A stretch of 64,000 bases of DNA from an uncultured bacterium (GCA_949292175.1 CASEYJ010000007.1:1-64000); one strand, 5' to 3'. Numbered from the stretch's first letter, positions 52,136-60,400 are shown. Numbers and translations: made by a program. Notes: generated by a model not told the origin, from the letters alone.

Positions 52136-52165
52136 AAAAAAGAACGGGGGTTCCCGTTCTTTTTT
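52136..52165 (-). terminator. terminator, also a possible rimP-nusA leader attenuator
   Basis: AAAAAAGAACGGG pairs with CCCGTTCTTTTTT around a 4-nt loop (minus strand). It lies 79 nt after the stop of the coiled-coil gene and 29 nt before rimP. Because a rimP promoter-like sequence is upstream of it (52191-52219), the hairpin is likely also in the rimP-nusA leader. Confidence 0.85.
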
Positions 52166-52190
52166 ATGCGACAATGCTGTCTTCTCTCAC

Positions 52191-52219
52191 ATTTTACCGT
52201 AAGTAAATTTAAAAGTAAA
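52191..52219 (-). promoter_or_regulatory. candidate promoter of rimP-nusA
   Basis: On the minus strand, TTTACT (52214-52219), 17-bp spacer and TAAAAT (52191-52196). Predicted start near 52184, giving a leader of about 77 nt that contains the hairpin at 52136-52165. Confidence 0.5.
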
Positions 52220-52243
52220 CCAATTCGTAAAGAAAAGTAAAGA

Positions 52244-53791
52244 CTATGTTGTTTCGGTTCCAAGCTGTTGTTTATACTCTTCTTCTGTAACTTTTTTACC
52301 ATCAATTACAAAGATTGGTTGACCGTGAGAATCTAAGCCGCTCTTAAATTCATGCCCGCCCTGATACACTACATCATCAAGATTTCGTATATCAACAGTT
52401 TCTTGCAAAGCCTGCTGTTCTGCGGAAACTTTTAGAAGTTTTTCCTCTTTTTTCTTAGCTTTATCGACTTTACCACTCTCATTAAGCTGAGTACATTCAA
52501 TCTGTAAATCAGTAACTTGTTTATTTAATTTTTCAAGTTCTTTATCTTCTTTTTCTTTAAGTTTCTTTAATCTATCCTCTTGTTTCGGAATTTCTTCCTT
52601 ATACATATCTGCAGAAGCTTTTGCACTATCAAGTTTAGGTGGAACTTCCTGCAATATTTTATTATTAGCATTAACTGCATCTTGCGCTGTTTTTACATTA
52701 TTTTCAGCATCTTGAAGTTTTGGTTCAAGTTCCTTCAACTGAGCATTAGCATCGTTAATCTTCTTCTGCAAATCATCAACTCTGGCTTTAGCATTATCCA
52801 TAGCTTCTTTAAGTTCCTGTTTATTAGGAGCATCAGCTGGAGCCGATTCATAAGCATTTTTGGTATTATTATAAGAATCCAGAGCTTTATCAAGGGATTG
52901 TTCAGTGGAGTTTCGGGTATTCGTCAGGTCGCCAACCTGTTTCTTCAAACCATCGCGAGTTGTAGTTGCTGTTGTCAGATTAGTTTGATAAGTTTCTTTA
53001 TTATCATTTGCAGTTTTTAATTGCTGCTCTAAATCAGTAACAGTAGCATTAGTAGTCTCTAAATCAGCTTTTGAAGAAGTTATTGCCGAGCCTAAATCTG
53101 CTGAGCTTTCTGCGCCTTTCATTCTCTTAACATTATTAACTGTCGATTCACTGGCCTTTGCAACACTCTTACTGCCTGTTCCACCTCCCTCGGAAGCTTT
53201 ACTATCCTTGGTAGAGAAAGTATCCCAGATAGTTTTACCTAAATTTATAATATCTGTTGCAATACTTGTCGCAGACGTTGCGGTGGTTACGGCATCGGCT
53301 GTCGTAGTACTATTTTGAGTATAAGTAGGAGTCGTTGTCGCATAAGCTCCTCGACCATATGCTCCATCTAATAATCGCTGCATAGCCCTATCATTATAAC
53401 CGGTCATATTAGAAGCTCTAGTATAACCAAAATCTTGATATTGGAGAGTTTTAGGGCGTACGTACTCAGTAGTTCTTCCTGCTGATACATAATTTTCACT
53501 TCTTTGTGTACCTTGCTGAGGAGATGTTCTTGAAGTAGCAGCACTATGTGAAGATACGCTATTCATAGTTCGGACCGGAGCATTACCATTTAAGATTGAC
53601 CCTGTATTAGAATTCCAACTTCCAGTCGCACGCTGCATTGTAGTCAAATTTGCGGCTGCAGATGTAGCTGTTGAATTGCGCGCTTGTGTAGCTCCTGACG
53701 ATCCTTTGTCAGAAGAAAAATTGTCGCGTATGCTGGTATTCGAATTAAATGAGGTTCGAACACCGGGTTTGAATTTCAACTCAACGTTCAT
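52244..53791 (-). CDS. Ser/Thr-rich protein with long coiled coil
   Basis: A 515-residue soluble-looking protein without signal peptide. The N-terminal 200 residues are rich in Ser, Thr, Asn and Ala, with short stretches such as RTSFNSN. Residues about 225-440 form a long coiled coil (regular hydrophobic heptads; LEQQLKTANDNKETYQ and KKLKEKEDKELEKLNKQ). The C-terminus (about 440-515) is a small mixed domain with GGHEFKSGLDSHGQPIFVI. No family recognised. A Thr/Ala-rich head with coiled-coil tail suggests a filament or a surface-associated structural protein, but localisation cannot be told from sequence. Followed by a terminator. Confidence 0.7.
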   Translation of the reverse strand: MNVELKFKPGVRTSFNSNTSIRDNFSSDKGSSGATQARNSTATSAAANLTTMQRATGSWNSNTGSILNGNAPVRTMNSVSSHSAATSRTSPQQGTQRSENYVSAGRTTEYVRPKTLQYQDFGYTRASNMTGYNDRAMQRLLDGAYGRGAYATTTPTYTQNSTTTADAVTTATSATSIATDIINLGKTIWDTFSTKDSKASEGGGTGSKSVAKASESTVNNVKRMKGAESSADLGSAITSSKADLETTNATVTDLEQQLKTANDNKETYQTNLTTATTTRDGLKKQVGDLTNTRNSTEQSLDKALDSYNNTKNAYESAPADAPNKQELKEAMDNAKARVDDLQKKINDANAQLKELEPKLQDAENNVKTAQDAVNANNKILQEVPPKLDSAKASADMYKEEIPKQEDRLKKLKEKEDKELEKLNKQVTDLQIECTQLNESGKVDKAKKKEEKLLKVSAEQQALQETVDIRNLDDVVYQGGHEFKSGLDSHGQPIFVIDGKKVTEEEYKQQLGTETT

Positions 53792-53902
53792 CTCTACGTA
53801 CTCTCTCGTTTTATTAACTTATATATATAAAGTTTTTTACTTTCCACTTATTTCAACCTCGCAAGATTTTCGTTACATTTGTTAATATATTTGTAATAAA
53901 AC

Positions 53903-54071
53903 TTGAGAAAATTCAATCACTGATTATATTATGCCCAAATTTAAATCATTCTATTCAAGGGTTTTACATGACTTAACAAACAAAAAATAAGCTAAACCCT
54001 TTGTGGATGATTTCCTTGAATATTTGCAAGTTTTTGTGAAGCGAAATTTACAAAATAATTGTAAATTTTTT
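53903..54071 (+). ncRNA. candidate structured small RNA with promoter and terminator
   Basis: In a 550-bp gene-free stretch. Promoter-like TTGAGA (53903-53908) and TATATT (53925-53930) with a 16-bp spacer predict a start near 53937. The RNA can form a long hairpin: ATTCAA (53953-53958) with TTGAAT (54016-54021), and GGGTTT (53959-53964) with AAACCC (53994-53999), with a bulge. It ends in AAATTTACAA / TTGTAAATTT (54044-54068) followed by a short T run. The final hairpin is AT-rich and the transcript is not confirmed. No similarity to a known RNA family is recognised. Confidence 0.45.
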
Positions 54072-54170
54072 CCCAAAATACGACTTTCCTTAAAAGTGTT
54101 ATCAATACTATTTATACAGAATGTTAACAAATATTATTGTAACGAGATTGGCATGGACGACATAAAAAGT

Positions 54171-54200
54171 GTGTCATTTTTTTTCTTTTAGGCTTATGAT
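54171..54200 (+). promoter_or_regulatory. candidate promoter of the cobalamin adenosyltransferase leader
   Basis: GTGTCA (54171-54176), 18-bp spacer and TATGAT (54195-54200). Predicts a structured leader from about 54207 to 54341. Confidence 0.4.
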
Positions 54201-54206
54201 GGTTAT

Positions 54207-54341
54207 ACAAATCTTGGGAGGCGGGGTTAGTTAAAATCCGCCTCGGGGTAATCAATCAAAAGAACGATTAACTCTTTTCAAAAATCGTTTAAAATGGTGA
54301 TGTAGATAGGAAACTTGATTTTGTATCGGAGGTAATTAGAA
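54207..54341 (+). promoter_or_regulatory. structured 5' leader of the adenosyltransferase gene
   Basis: Two clear inverted repeats: GAGGCGG/CCGCCTC (54218-54224 with 54238-54244, 13-nt loop) and AACGATT/AATCGTT (54263-54269 with 54283-54289). No T tract follows either, so they are not terminators. The GCCACTG core of cobalamin riboswitches is absent. Could be an unknown regulatory RNA element or a protein-binding leader. GGAGG precedes the GTG start codon. Confidence 0.45.
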
Positions 54342-54875
54342 GTGTTAGAGCATGGTTATATTCAGATTTATACCGGAGATGGGAAGGGAAAAACTACCGC
54401 AGCTTTAGGTTTGGCTCTACGTGCATTGGGGCATGGTTGGAAAGTTCTTATCATACAATTTACAAAAGGTGACAGTGCTACTTCTTATGGCGAAATTATT
54501 ACCTCTTCAAAATTCCTACCAAACTTGGATGTTATGCAATTTGGTATGGATAGAGTTTGCTACTCTCACAATGTTTGCATGGATGACTTTAAAGAAGCTA
54601 AAAAAGGTTGGGAATTCGCTAAGAAAGCTATCAATTCAGGCGAATATCAGTTGATTATTTTGGATGAAATTAATATTTGTACAGCAATGAACATGATTAA
54701 GGTTAGTGAAGTTAAAGATGTACTTATGCACAAACCTGAAAATCTTGAAATTGTTTTGACAGGTAGATATGCACATCCTGAATTAAAAGCAATGGCTCAT
54801 CTTGTTACTGAAATGAAACCTATCAAACACTACTTTGATATGGGTGTTATGGCAAGACAAGGCATTGAATATTAA
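54342..54875 (+). CDS. cobO: cob(I)yrinic acid a,c-diamide adenosyltransferase
   Basis: A 177-residue CobA/BtuR-type enzyme attaching adenosine to cobalamin precursors or scavenged corrinoids. P-loop GDGKGKTTAALGLALRALG (about 9-27), the conserved IIQFTKGD, and IILDEINICTAMNMI are intact. GTG start behind GGAGG. No other B12 synthesis genes are in the window, so it probably activates imported corrinoid. The upstream leader is structured. The B12-binding domain of the radical SAM protein is one possible consumer in this genome. Confidence 0.95.
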   Translation: MLEHGYIQIYTGDGKGKTTAALGLALRALGHGWKVLIIQFTKGDSATSYGEIITSSKFLPNLDVMQFGMDRVCYSHNVCMDDFKEAKKGWEFAKKAINSGEYQLIILDEINICTAMNMIKVSEVKDVLMHKPENLEIVLTGRYAHPELKAMAHLVTEMKPIKHYFDMGVMARQGIEY

Positions 54876-54922
54876 GACTTAAGTTAATGTAAATCCTTTT
54901 TGTTTCAGAAATGAAATACCGG

Positions 54923-54945
54923 GCATTCTTTAGAATGCTCGTTTT
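54923..54945 (+). terminator. terminator after adenosyltransferase gene
   Basis: GCATTC, 4-nt loop, GAATGC, then TCGTTTTTA. Short stem, modest strength. Confidence 0.7.
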
Positions 54946-54988
54946 TATTATGTAAATGAGAAAATTCACATAGACCTAAATGAAAAAA

Positions 54989-56140
54989 CTAATCATGCAC
55001 AATTGCATATTGAGGGTTTACCGCCAACCATTTGAAAGTTTCATCGCCACTTTCAGGGATATCCACAACAAATGTGCCACCGTAACGCCCTCTTGAAAAT
55101 ACGATATATCCCTCTTTTGCAAGATTATGAAAAGCTTTTCTTATAGTGTTCGGACTCAAATCCATCTCTTTTGATAACTCTAATATTGACGGCAATTTTG
55201 AACCTACTTCATAGTGTTCTGCAATCATTGTCTTTATCGCATTTTGGGTCTTTTCGTAATAATAGAACGCTGTATCCTTCGCTGGAGCAAATATTGATTT
55301 TTCAAGTCTTTCATTATTTTTTGACAGATCTCGAGGAAGTTTAATTACAGTTGTTCCGTATCTTCCTCGGCGAGCCAAAATTATACCGTCATCTATTAGT
55401 GACTTTAATGCATCGTGAATTGTCTTGATACTAACTTTTAAAAGAGAGGACAACTCTGAATGTGGCGGAAGCTTATCTCCAACTTTTAAATTACTGTCAA
55501 TATACGCCTTTAAATCTTTTTCTACTTTATCAACAAGAGTACATCTTGCAATTGGCATTGAACTTTTTTCAAAATCACTGTATTTTACAATCCAGCAATT
55601 ATCTTTTGAACCATTTGAATTATGCATTACAACCCCTTGGGCACACAAATATTCCAATGCAAGTCTTGTGGTATTTGCAGAACAACCGATTAATGCAGAA
55701 AGAGTTCTTGATGAAGGTAGCAAATGACCTTCCTTAAGTTTGTTATTAACAATAAACTTCTTTATTTCAACTATTGCAATTTCTCTTTTTGACGTCAATT
55801 TTCTTAAATTAGCACCCGCAGAACTTCTATCCCTTACTAAAGTACCAATTCTTTGTTTAGATTCAACGTATCCTAAATCTTCAATATATCTTAGAGCGTT
55901 TTGAATTGTCCCGATACTTACACCTAAAAAATAGGCCAATTCACCCTTTGACGGAAGTAAGTCATTTACAGAAATATTCCCCTGCTTCAAGTCGCTATCA
56001 ATCCAGCACATAAGCCACTTTGCAACCCCCATAGCCTTTGAAGAATCTAACACCTTCAAATCCGGTACGGGATAAAGAATTTCACTCACCTTAATTTTTC
56101 TAAGTTCAGATTTCTTAGGAAGAATATATCCTGTCTGCAT
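54989..56140 (-). CDS. putative transcription factor of four tandem GntR-type winged helix domains
   Basis: A 383-residue protein that reads as four winged helix-turn-helix domains and no effector domain. Domain 1 (about 38-102): LLPSKGELAYFLGVSIGTIQ. Domain 2 (about 120-175): LLPSSRTLSALIGCSANTTR. Domain 3 (about 210-268): KLPPHSELSSLLKVSIKTIH, ending RRGRYGTTV. Domain 4 (about 293-360): KLPSILELSKEMDLSPNTIR, ending SRGRYGGTFV. Each has the GntR pattern L-P-S-x-x-x-L, then S-x-x-T-I/R recognition helix and wing. Ordinary GntR proteins have one such domain plus a ligand domain. Probably binds long or multiple DNA sites. Target unknown; it is convergent with cobO and divergent from ychF. Confidence 0.85.
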   Translation of the reverse strand: MQTGYILPKKSELRKIKVSEILYPVPDLKVLDSSKAMGVAKWLMCWIDSDLKQGNISVNDLLPSKGELAYFLGVSIGTIQNALRYIEDLGYVESKQRIGTLVRDRSSAGANLRKLTSKREIAIVEIKKFIVNNKLKEGHLLPSSRTLSALIGCSANTTRLALEYLCAQGVVMHNSNGSKDNCWIVKYSDFEKSSMPIARCTLVDKVEKDLKAYIDSNLKVGDKLPPHSELSSLLKVSIKTIHDALKSLIDDGIILARRGRYGTTVIKLPRDLSKNNERLEKSIFAPAKDTAFYYYEKTQNAIKTMIAEHYEVGSKLPSILELSKEMDLSPNTIRKAFHNLAKEGYIVFSRGRYGGTFVVDIPESGDETFKWLAVNPQYAIVHD

Positions 56141-56315
56141 ATATACACACTACCTATCTTCAATTCAGTTTAATAATATATTATTTATAAAAAAACATCA
56201 ATATTTATTTTGTTAGTATATGAAGAAATATTTACAATTACCCTGCACTTTACAACAGCCCTTGTTTTAGCTAAAATAAGCTTAAATGTAACATATAAAT
56301 AAGGAATTGAGTATA

Positions 56316-57410
56316 ATGTTAAGAACTGGTATAGTAGGACTTCCAAATGTCGGAAAATCAACCCTATTTAATGCATTAACTAGCGCGAAAAATGCACAAA
56401 GTGCAAATTATCCATTTTGTACAATTGAACCGAACGTTGGTGTTGTAAACGTTCCGGATGAAAGACTTGAGATACTTGCAAAACTATGTAAGACTCAACA
56501 AATAATTCCAACAGCTATCGAATTTGTAGATATTGCAGGACTTGTAAAAGGAGCAAGTAAAGGTGAAGGTTTAGGAAACCAATTCTTGCACAATATCCGT
56601 GAAGTTGATGCCATAATTCACGTAGTTCGTTGTTTTGATGACCCTAACACAATACACGTATCAGGGAAGGTTAATCCGCTTGATGACATCAACACAATTA
56701 ACACTGAACTTGCTCTTGCCGACTTGGCTTCAGTAGAAAAAAGACAGGCAAGAATTGCAAAACAAGTAAAAGCCGGCGATAAAGATGCTGTACTTGAAGC
56801 AGGAGTTCTCTCTACTTTAACAGATTTATTAAACAAGGGAACTTTTATTAACATAAAAGATATCTTTAATGAAGATGAAATTCCATTTGTAAAACAACTA
56901 AATCTTATGCTAACGAAACCTGTAATCTACGCAGCGAATGTTTCTGAATTTGATTTAAAAGACGGCAACGAATATACCAAACTTGTTGACGAATATGCTA
57001 GAAACCACAGTGCAGAAATGGTTATTATTTCTGCAAAAATAGAAGAAGAATTGTGTGAACTGGGTTCAGAAGCGTTGGCTTACTTAAAAGAACTCGGAAT
57101 TGATGATAGCGGTATAAACAGAATGATAAAATCTGTTTACCACCTTCTAAATTTAAGAACGTTTATCACGGCAGGAGAAAAAGAAGTTCGAGCTTGGACT
57201 ATTCCATCAGGAGCTAAAGCACCGCAAGCTGCCGGAGTAATTCACACAGACTTCGAAAAAGGATTTATTAGAGCTGAGATAACACCTTACGAAGAATTTG
57301 TTAAGTATGGTTCTTATACAGCATGTAAAGAAAAAGGTGTAACCCGTCTTGAAGGAAAAGATTATGTCGTACAAGATGGTGATTTAGTTCACTTCCGCTT
57401 TGCAGTATAA
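56316..57410 (+). CDS. ychF: redox-regulated ATPase YchF (Obg-family)
   Basis: A 364-residue cytoplasmic P-loop NTPase of the translation-associated Obg family, universal in bacteria; YchF/OLA1 preferentially binds ATP. G1 is GLPNVGKST (about 7-15), G3 is [19 protein letters not shown]. The NxxE variant in place of the usual NKxD base-recognition motif is what allows ATP. A coiled-coil insert and the C-terminal TGS domain (about 275-364) with [21 protein letters not shown] are normal. ATG 56316 is chosen behind AAGGA; an in-frame TTG 9 nt upstream is too close. Confidence 0.96.
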   Translation: MLRTGIVGLPNVGKSTLFNALTSAKNAQSANYPFCTIEPNVGVVNVPDERLEILAKLCKTQQIIPTAIEFVDIAGLVKGASKGEGLGNQFLHNIREVDAIIHVVRCFDDPNTIHVSGKVNPLDDINTINTELALADLASVEKRQARIAKQVKAGDKDAVLEAGVLSTLTDLLNKGTFINIKDIFNEDEIPFVKQLNLMLTKPVIYAANVSEFDLKDGNEYTKLVDEYARNHSAEMVIISAKIEEELCELGSEALAYLKELGIDDSGINRMIKSVYHLLNLRTFITAGEKEVRAWTIPSGAKAPQAAGVIHTDFEKGFIRAEITPYEEFVKYGSYTACKEKGVTRLEGKDYVVQDGDLVHFRFAV

Positions 57411-57437
57411 ACATAGTAGAACTTGATTTAAATAATA

Positions 57438-57468
57438 AAAAATACCGCTTTATTCAAGCGGTATTTTT
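57438..57468. terminator. bidirectional terminator
   Basis: AAAAATACCGCTT and AAGCGGTATTTTT form a 13-bp stem with a 5-nt loop between convergent ychF and pilT. Confidence 0.9.
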
Positions 57469-57495
57469 ATATTTTCTATACATTTATATGTTTCT

Positions 57496-58572
57496 TTATG
57501 AATGCGCAGCTAACATACGTTTCAATTCATCAGGACGAGATGTTTTTGAAAGCGCATCTTCAAGAGTAATCAACTTATCCTTGTACAAATTAGCAAGAGC
57601 CATTTCCAAAGTTTGCATACCTAAACCTTGGTTCATTTGAATAGTTGAATAAATTTGTGCAGCCTTAGATTCACGGATAAGGTTTGCAATAGCCGGAATA
57701 ACAAGCATGATTTCCTGAGCCATTACACGGCCTTTCTTAGTTCCATCAGGCTGAACCTTAGGCAACAAAGTTTGAGCAAATACAGCAACAAGAGAGTTTG
57801 CTAACTGTACACGAATTTGTTGTTGTTGACCTTCTGGGAATACGTCGATGATACGGTCAACAGTCTGAGAAGCAGATGAGGTGTGCAATGTACCGAACAC
57901 CAAGTGACCTGTTTCTGCAGCTGTCAAAGCCAAAGCAATTGTTTCGTGGTCTCTCATCTCACCTACCAGAATAATATCAGGGTCTTCACGAAGTGCGGAT
58001 TTAAGAGCGTTTGCAAAAGATCTTGTATCCATACCCAATTCACGTTGGTGAATAATACTTGTTTTAGAAGTGTGCACAAATTCGACAGGGTCTTCAATTG
58101 TCAGAATGTGTTCTGCACGAGTAGAGTTAATGTAATCGATCATTGCAGCCAATGTTGTAGATTTACCTGAACCGGTAGGACCTGTAACCAAAATCAAACC
58201 ACGAGGTTTTTCTGCAGTTGTCCTTACGATTTCCGGCAACCCTAACTTATCAAAAGATGGAACGACTGAAGTAATCGTTCTGAATGCCGCAGCATAATTT
58301 CCTTTGTCCTTATAAAAGTTAACCCTGAAACGGCTTAAACCTTCTATACCATAAGAAAAGTCGAGTTCCCATTCTTGCTCAAGACGTCTTCTTTGCTCAT
58401 TAGACAGCATTGGGAATAAAAGATTTTCGACATCTTCTGGAGTAAATGGCGGATAATCCATTCTTTTCAATTTACCATCTACACGCATTACTGGAGGCAA
58501 CGCGCTTGAAATATGCAAGTCACTACCGTTGTTCTCTACCAGTTTTTCCAAAAGTTCTTCTATTGCAACCAT
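57496..58572 (-). CDS. pilT: type IV pilus retraction ATPase PilT
   Basis: A 358-residue cytoplasmic hexameric ATPase that disassembles type IV pili for twitching and DNA uptake. N-terminal PAS-like domain (about 1-100; GSDLHISSALPPVMRVDG), Walker A GPTGSGKSTT (about 128-137), Asp box LTIEDPVEF, His box RDHETIALALTAAETGHLV and Walker B GEMRDHETI region are intact. The C-terminal AIRNLIRE-like helix (IANLIRESKAAQIYS) is typical of PilT. Usual length. It lies 14 nt downstream of the 83-residue gene, so the two are co-transcribed. Together with comEC this supports type IV pilus-linked competence or motility. Confidence 0.96.
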   Translation of the reverse strand: MVAIEELLEKLVENNGSDLHISSALPPVMRVDGKLKRMDYPPFTPEDVENLLFPMLSNEQRRRLEQEWELDFSYGIEGLSRFRVNFYKDKGNYAAAFRTITSVVPSFDKLGLPEIVRTTAEKPRGLILVTGPTGSGKSTTLAAMIDYINSTRAEHILTIEDPVEFVHTSKTSIIHQRELGMDTRSFANALKSALREDPDIILVGEMRDHETIALALTAAETGHLVFGTLHTSSASQTVDRIIDVFPEGQQQQIRVQLANSLVAVFAQTLLPKVQPDGTKKGRVMAQEIMLVIPAIANLIRESKAAQIYSTIQMNQGLGMQTLEMALANLYKDKLITLEDALSKTSRPDELKRMLAAHS

Positions 58573-58586
58573 TACACCCTCTCATT

Positions 58587-58838
58587 CTATTCTTTAAAAT
58601 TTATTATTTGATCATTTTCTTGCATTGCGAGTTCTATAAGATTATACGTCATGTAAGCTCCTAATGCAACCGCTTTAGGGTCAAGAGATGTATTATTAGC
58701 AGCCTCTATTATTGCAGTATTAATCTCTGGATTTTCATCCTTTATATAGTGGATCATTTTCTTTCTCCAAGCCGGCATATCCTTGAATATCTCGGAAAAT
58801 GCTGCCGCAGAAATTTCTTCTGTAATAATAGGTAACAT
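58587..58838 (-). CDS. small protein upstream of pilT
   Basis: An 83-residue soluble alpha-helical protein with no signal peptide or membrane span. Phrases include EEISAAAFSEIFKDMPAWR and AIIEAANNTSLDPKAVALGAY. The ATG follows GAAGG with a 6-nt gap. No family recognised. Being first in the transcript with pilT, it may regulate or cofactor the pilus motor, but nothing in the sequence proves it. Confidence 0.65.
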   Translation of the reverse strand: MLPIITEEISAAAFSEIFKDMPAWRKKMIHYIKDENPEINTAIIEAANNTSLDPKAVALGAYMTYNLIELAMQENDQIINFKE

Positions 58839-58931
58839 GAACACCTTCTTTTATTTACAACTTCACGTAATAATTATACGCTATATTACCATTTTCATCA
58901 ATCCAGAGAGAAAATAATCATTTGTTTGAAG

Positions 58932-58937
58932 TATAAT
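58932..58937 (+). promoter_or_regulatory. recF -10 box, apparently leaderless
   Basis: TATAAT at 58932-58937 lies exactly 6 nt before the ATG at 58944. No ribosome site is present. The -35 is poor (AGAAAA at the 17-bp position). Confidence 0.55.
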
Positions 58938-58943
58938 TTTCAT

Positions 58944-60053
58944 ATGAAACTAATTAATTTACAGCTAAAGAATTACAGAAACTGTAAAAATCTTACACTT
59001 GACTTAAATTCTAAAAAGATTTTAATAATCGGGAAAAATGCTCAAGGGAAAACTAATATATTGGAAAGCATATATTTTCTATCAACTTTAAAAAGCCCAA
59101 GAACATCAGTAGCCCAAGAATTAATCAATTTTGATACAAATTCCTTAAGCATAAATACAAATTTAGTAAAAGCTGATACTGAAATTGAACTTGATTATTC
59201 GTACAATCGAGAAAAACAAAGAGAACTTAGAATTAACAAAGTCAAAACAACCCCTAAAAATTTCAAAACAGTTTTAAAAACAGTATTATTTTCAACCACA
59301 GACCTATTACTGCTAAGAGGAAATCCTTCAGATAGGAGAGATTGGCTTGATAGGGCTATTGCACAAATATATCCGGCATACGATGAAAGACTTTCCAAAT
59401 ATGACAAAATAAGAATTCAAAAGAATAATTGCCTCAAAGACTATCTAAAAACCGGCAATCTCAACGAAACATTGCTTGATGTATATAATGAACAACTTGT
59501 AATCACTGGCAGCAATATCATATATCTTAGAATAAAATTCTTAAAAGAAATAGAAAAAATTGCAAAAGAAAAACACAGAATAATCAGTGAAACAGAAGAA
59601 TTAAAGCTCAAATACGACTGTTCTTTCCTTGGCGAAGAAACTGAATTAGAAGAAATTGTTGAAAAATTTAAACAATCCATATCAGAAAAAAGAGGAGAAG
59701 AGCTAAGGCGAGGACAAAGTTGCACCGGCCCACACAGAGATGATATTCAGTTCTTTATTAATAACAACGAAGCAACAAAATTTGCATCTCAAGGACAACA
59801 ACGAACAATTGTTCTTGCACTTAAACTTTCAGAATTGGATATTATAACTGCCAAAACAGGAGATGAACCCATTTTATTACTTGACGATGTTTTGGCTGAG
59901 CTAGACGACATTAGACAAAACTATTTGCTTAAATCTATCAATTCAAACACTCAAACAGTAATTACATCCGTAGATACAATCCTTTTTGAAGACGAATTTC
60001 TAAAAGATGTAAAAATATACAAAATTGAAAACGGGAACGTAAACGCTGACTAA
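58944..60053 (+). CDS. recF: DNA replication and repair protein RecF
   Basis: A 369-residue cytoplasmic SMC-like ATPase that loads RecA at gaps with RecO and RecR. Walker A is GKNAQGKTN (about 30-38), the signature region is TGPHRDDIQFFIN and ASQGQQRTIVLALKLSELD, Walker B is LLLDDVLAELDD. Length is typical. The start at MKLINLQL is chosen because an in-frame upstream TTG overlaps the TATAAT -10 box. It is not next to dnaA-dnaN-gyrB as in many bacteria. It overlaps the convergent yraN gene by 4 bp. Confidence 0.96.
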   Translation: MKLINLQLKNYRNCKNLTLDLNSKKILIIGKNAQGKTNILESIYFLSTLKSPRTSVAQELINFDTNSLSINTNLVKADTEIELDYSYNREKQRELRINKVKTTPKNFKTVLKTVLFSTTDLLLLRGNPSDRRDWLDRAIAQIYPAYDERLSKYDKIRIQKNNCLKDYLKTGNLNETLLDVYNEQLVITGSNIIYLRIKFLKEIEKIAKEKHRIISETEELKLKYDCSFLGEETELEEIVEKFKQSISEKRGEELRRGQSCTGPHRDDIQFFINNNEATKFASQGQQRTIVLALKLSELDIITAKTGDEPILLLDDVLAELDDIRQNYLLKSINSNTQTVITSVDTILFEDEFLKDVKIYKIENGNVNAD

Positions 60054-60400
60054 TAGATAGAAATGTTTTTTAAATGCTCAATTCTCAACTCCGGCTTTAA
60101 AGTTATCCCAATAACATCAATTCTATATTTCTTAACCGGATTTTCTGCAAGATAAAATTGAACACCCTTACAAATATTCTGAAATTTGCTTTTAGATATA
60201 GCCTCAAAAGGAGTTCCAAAATTGTCGGTAGTTCTTGTTTTTACTTCCACAAAAACTGTAACATCTTTTTGCCTTGCAATAATGTCAATTTCACAAAATC
60301 TTGAATAATGTTTATTACGCTCTAATATCTCAAAACCATTTTTCACAAGATATTCACACGCAATATCTTCACCTTCAGCACCTTTCACTCGGTTATTCAT
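60050..60400 (-). CDS. yraN: YraN/UPF0102 family protein
   Basis: A 116-residue endonuclease-fold protein of the PD-(D/E)XK superfamily. The N-terminal VKGAEGEDIACEYLVKNGFEIL, the metal-binding CEIDIIA and FVEVKTR motifs identify the family. Length is usual. Ribosome site AAGGG. It follows queF by 15 nt. Its role is unproven; family members occur near replication, repair or rRNA maturation genes. Confidence 0.92.
   Translation of the reverse strand: MNNRVKGAEGEDIACEYLVKNGFEILERNKHYSRFCEIDIIARQKDVTVFVEVKTRTTDNFGTPFEAISKSKFQNICKGVQFYLAENPVKKYRIDVIGITLKPELRIEHLKNISIY

Larger units (their letters stand above)
53792..54341. other. gene-free stretch of 550 bp
   Basis: Contains no supportable protein gene. 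It holds the candidate RNA at 53903-54071, a second promoter-like site at 54171-54200 and the structured leader at 54207-54341. The left part (53792-53900) is AT-rich leader of the minus-strand coiled-coil gene. Confidence 0.6.

Noticed and set aside
52580-53020. 146-aa open frame antisense to the coiled-coil gene
   Set aside because: Ile/Phe/Ser-rich shadow of the Lys/Asp/Glu/Asn coiled coil.
54100-54140. DnaA-box-like strings (TTATACAGA, TTATCAATA) near recF, taken as a possible origin
   Set aside because: Matches to TTATNCACA are imperfect and not clustered; dnaA, dnaN and gyrB are absent nearby.
54207-54341. Cobalamin riboswitch before cobO
   Set aside because: The conserved GCCACTG core and the typical paired elements are absent, so only an unnamed structured leader is reported.
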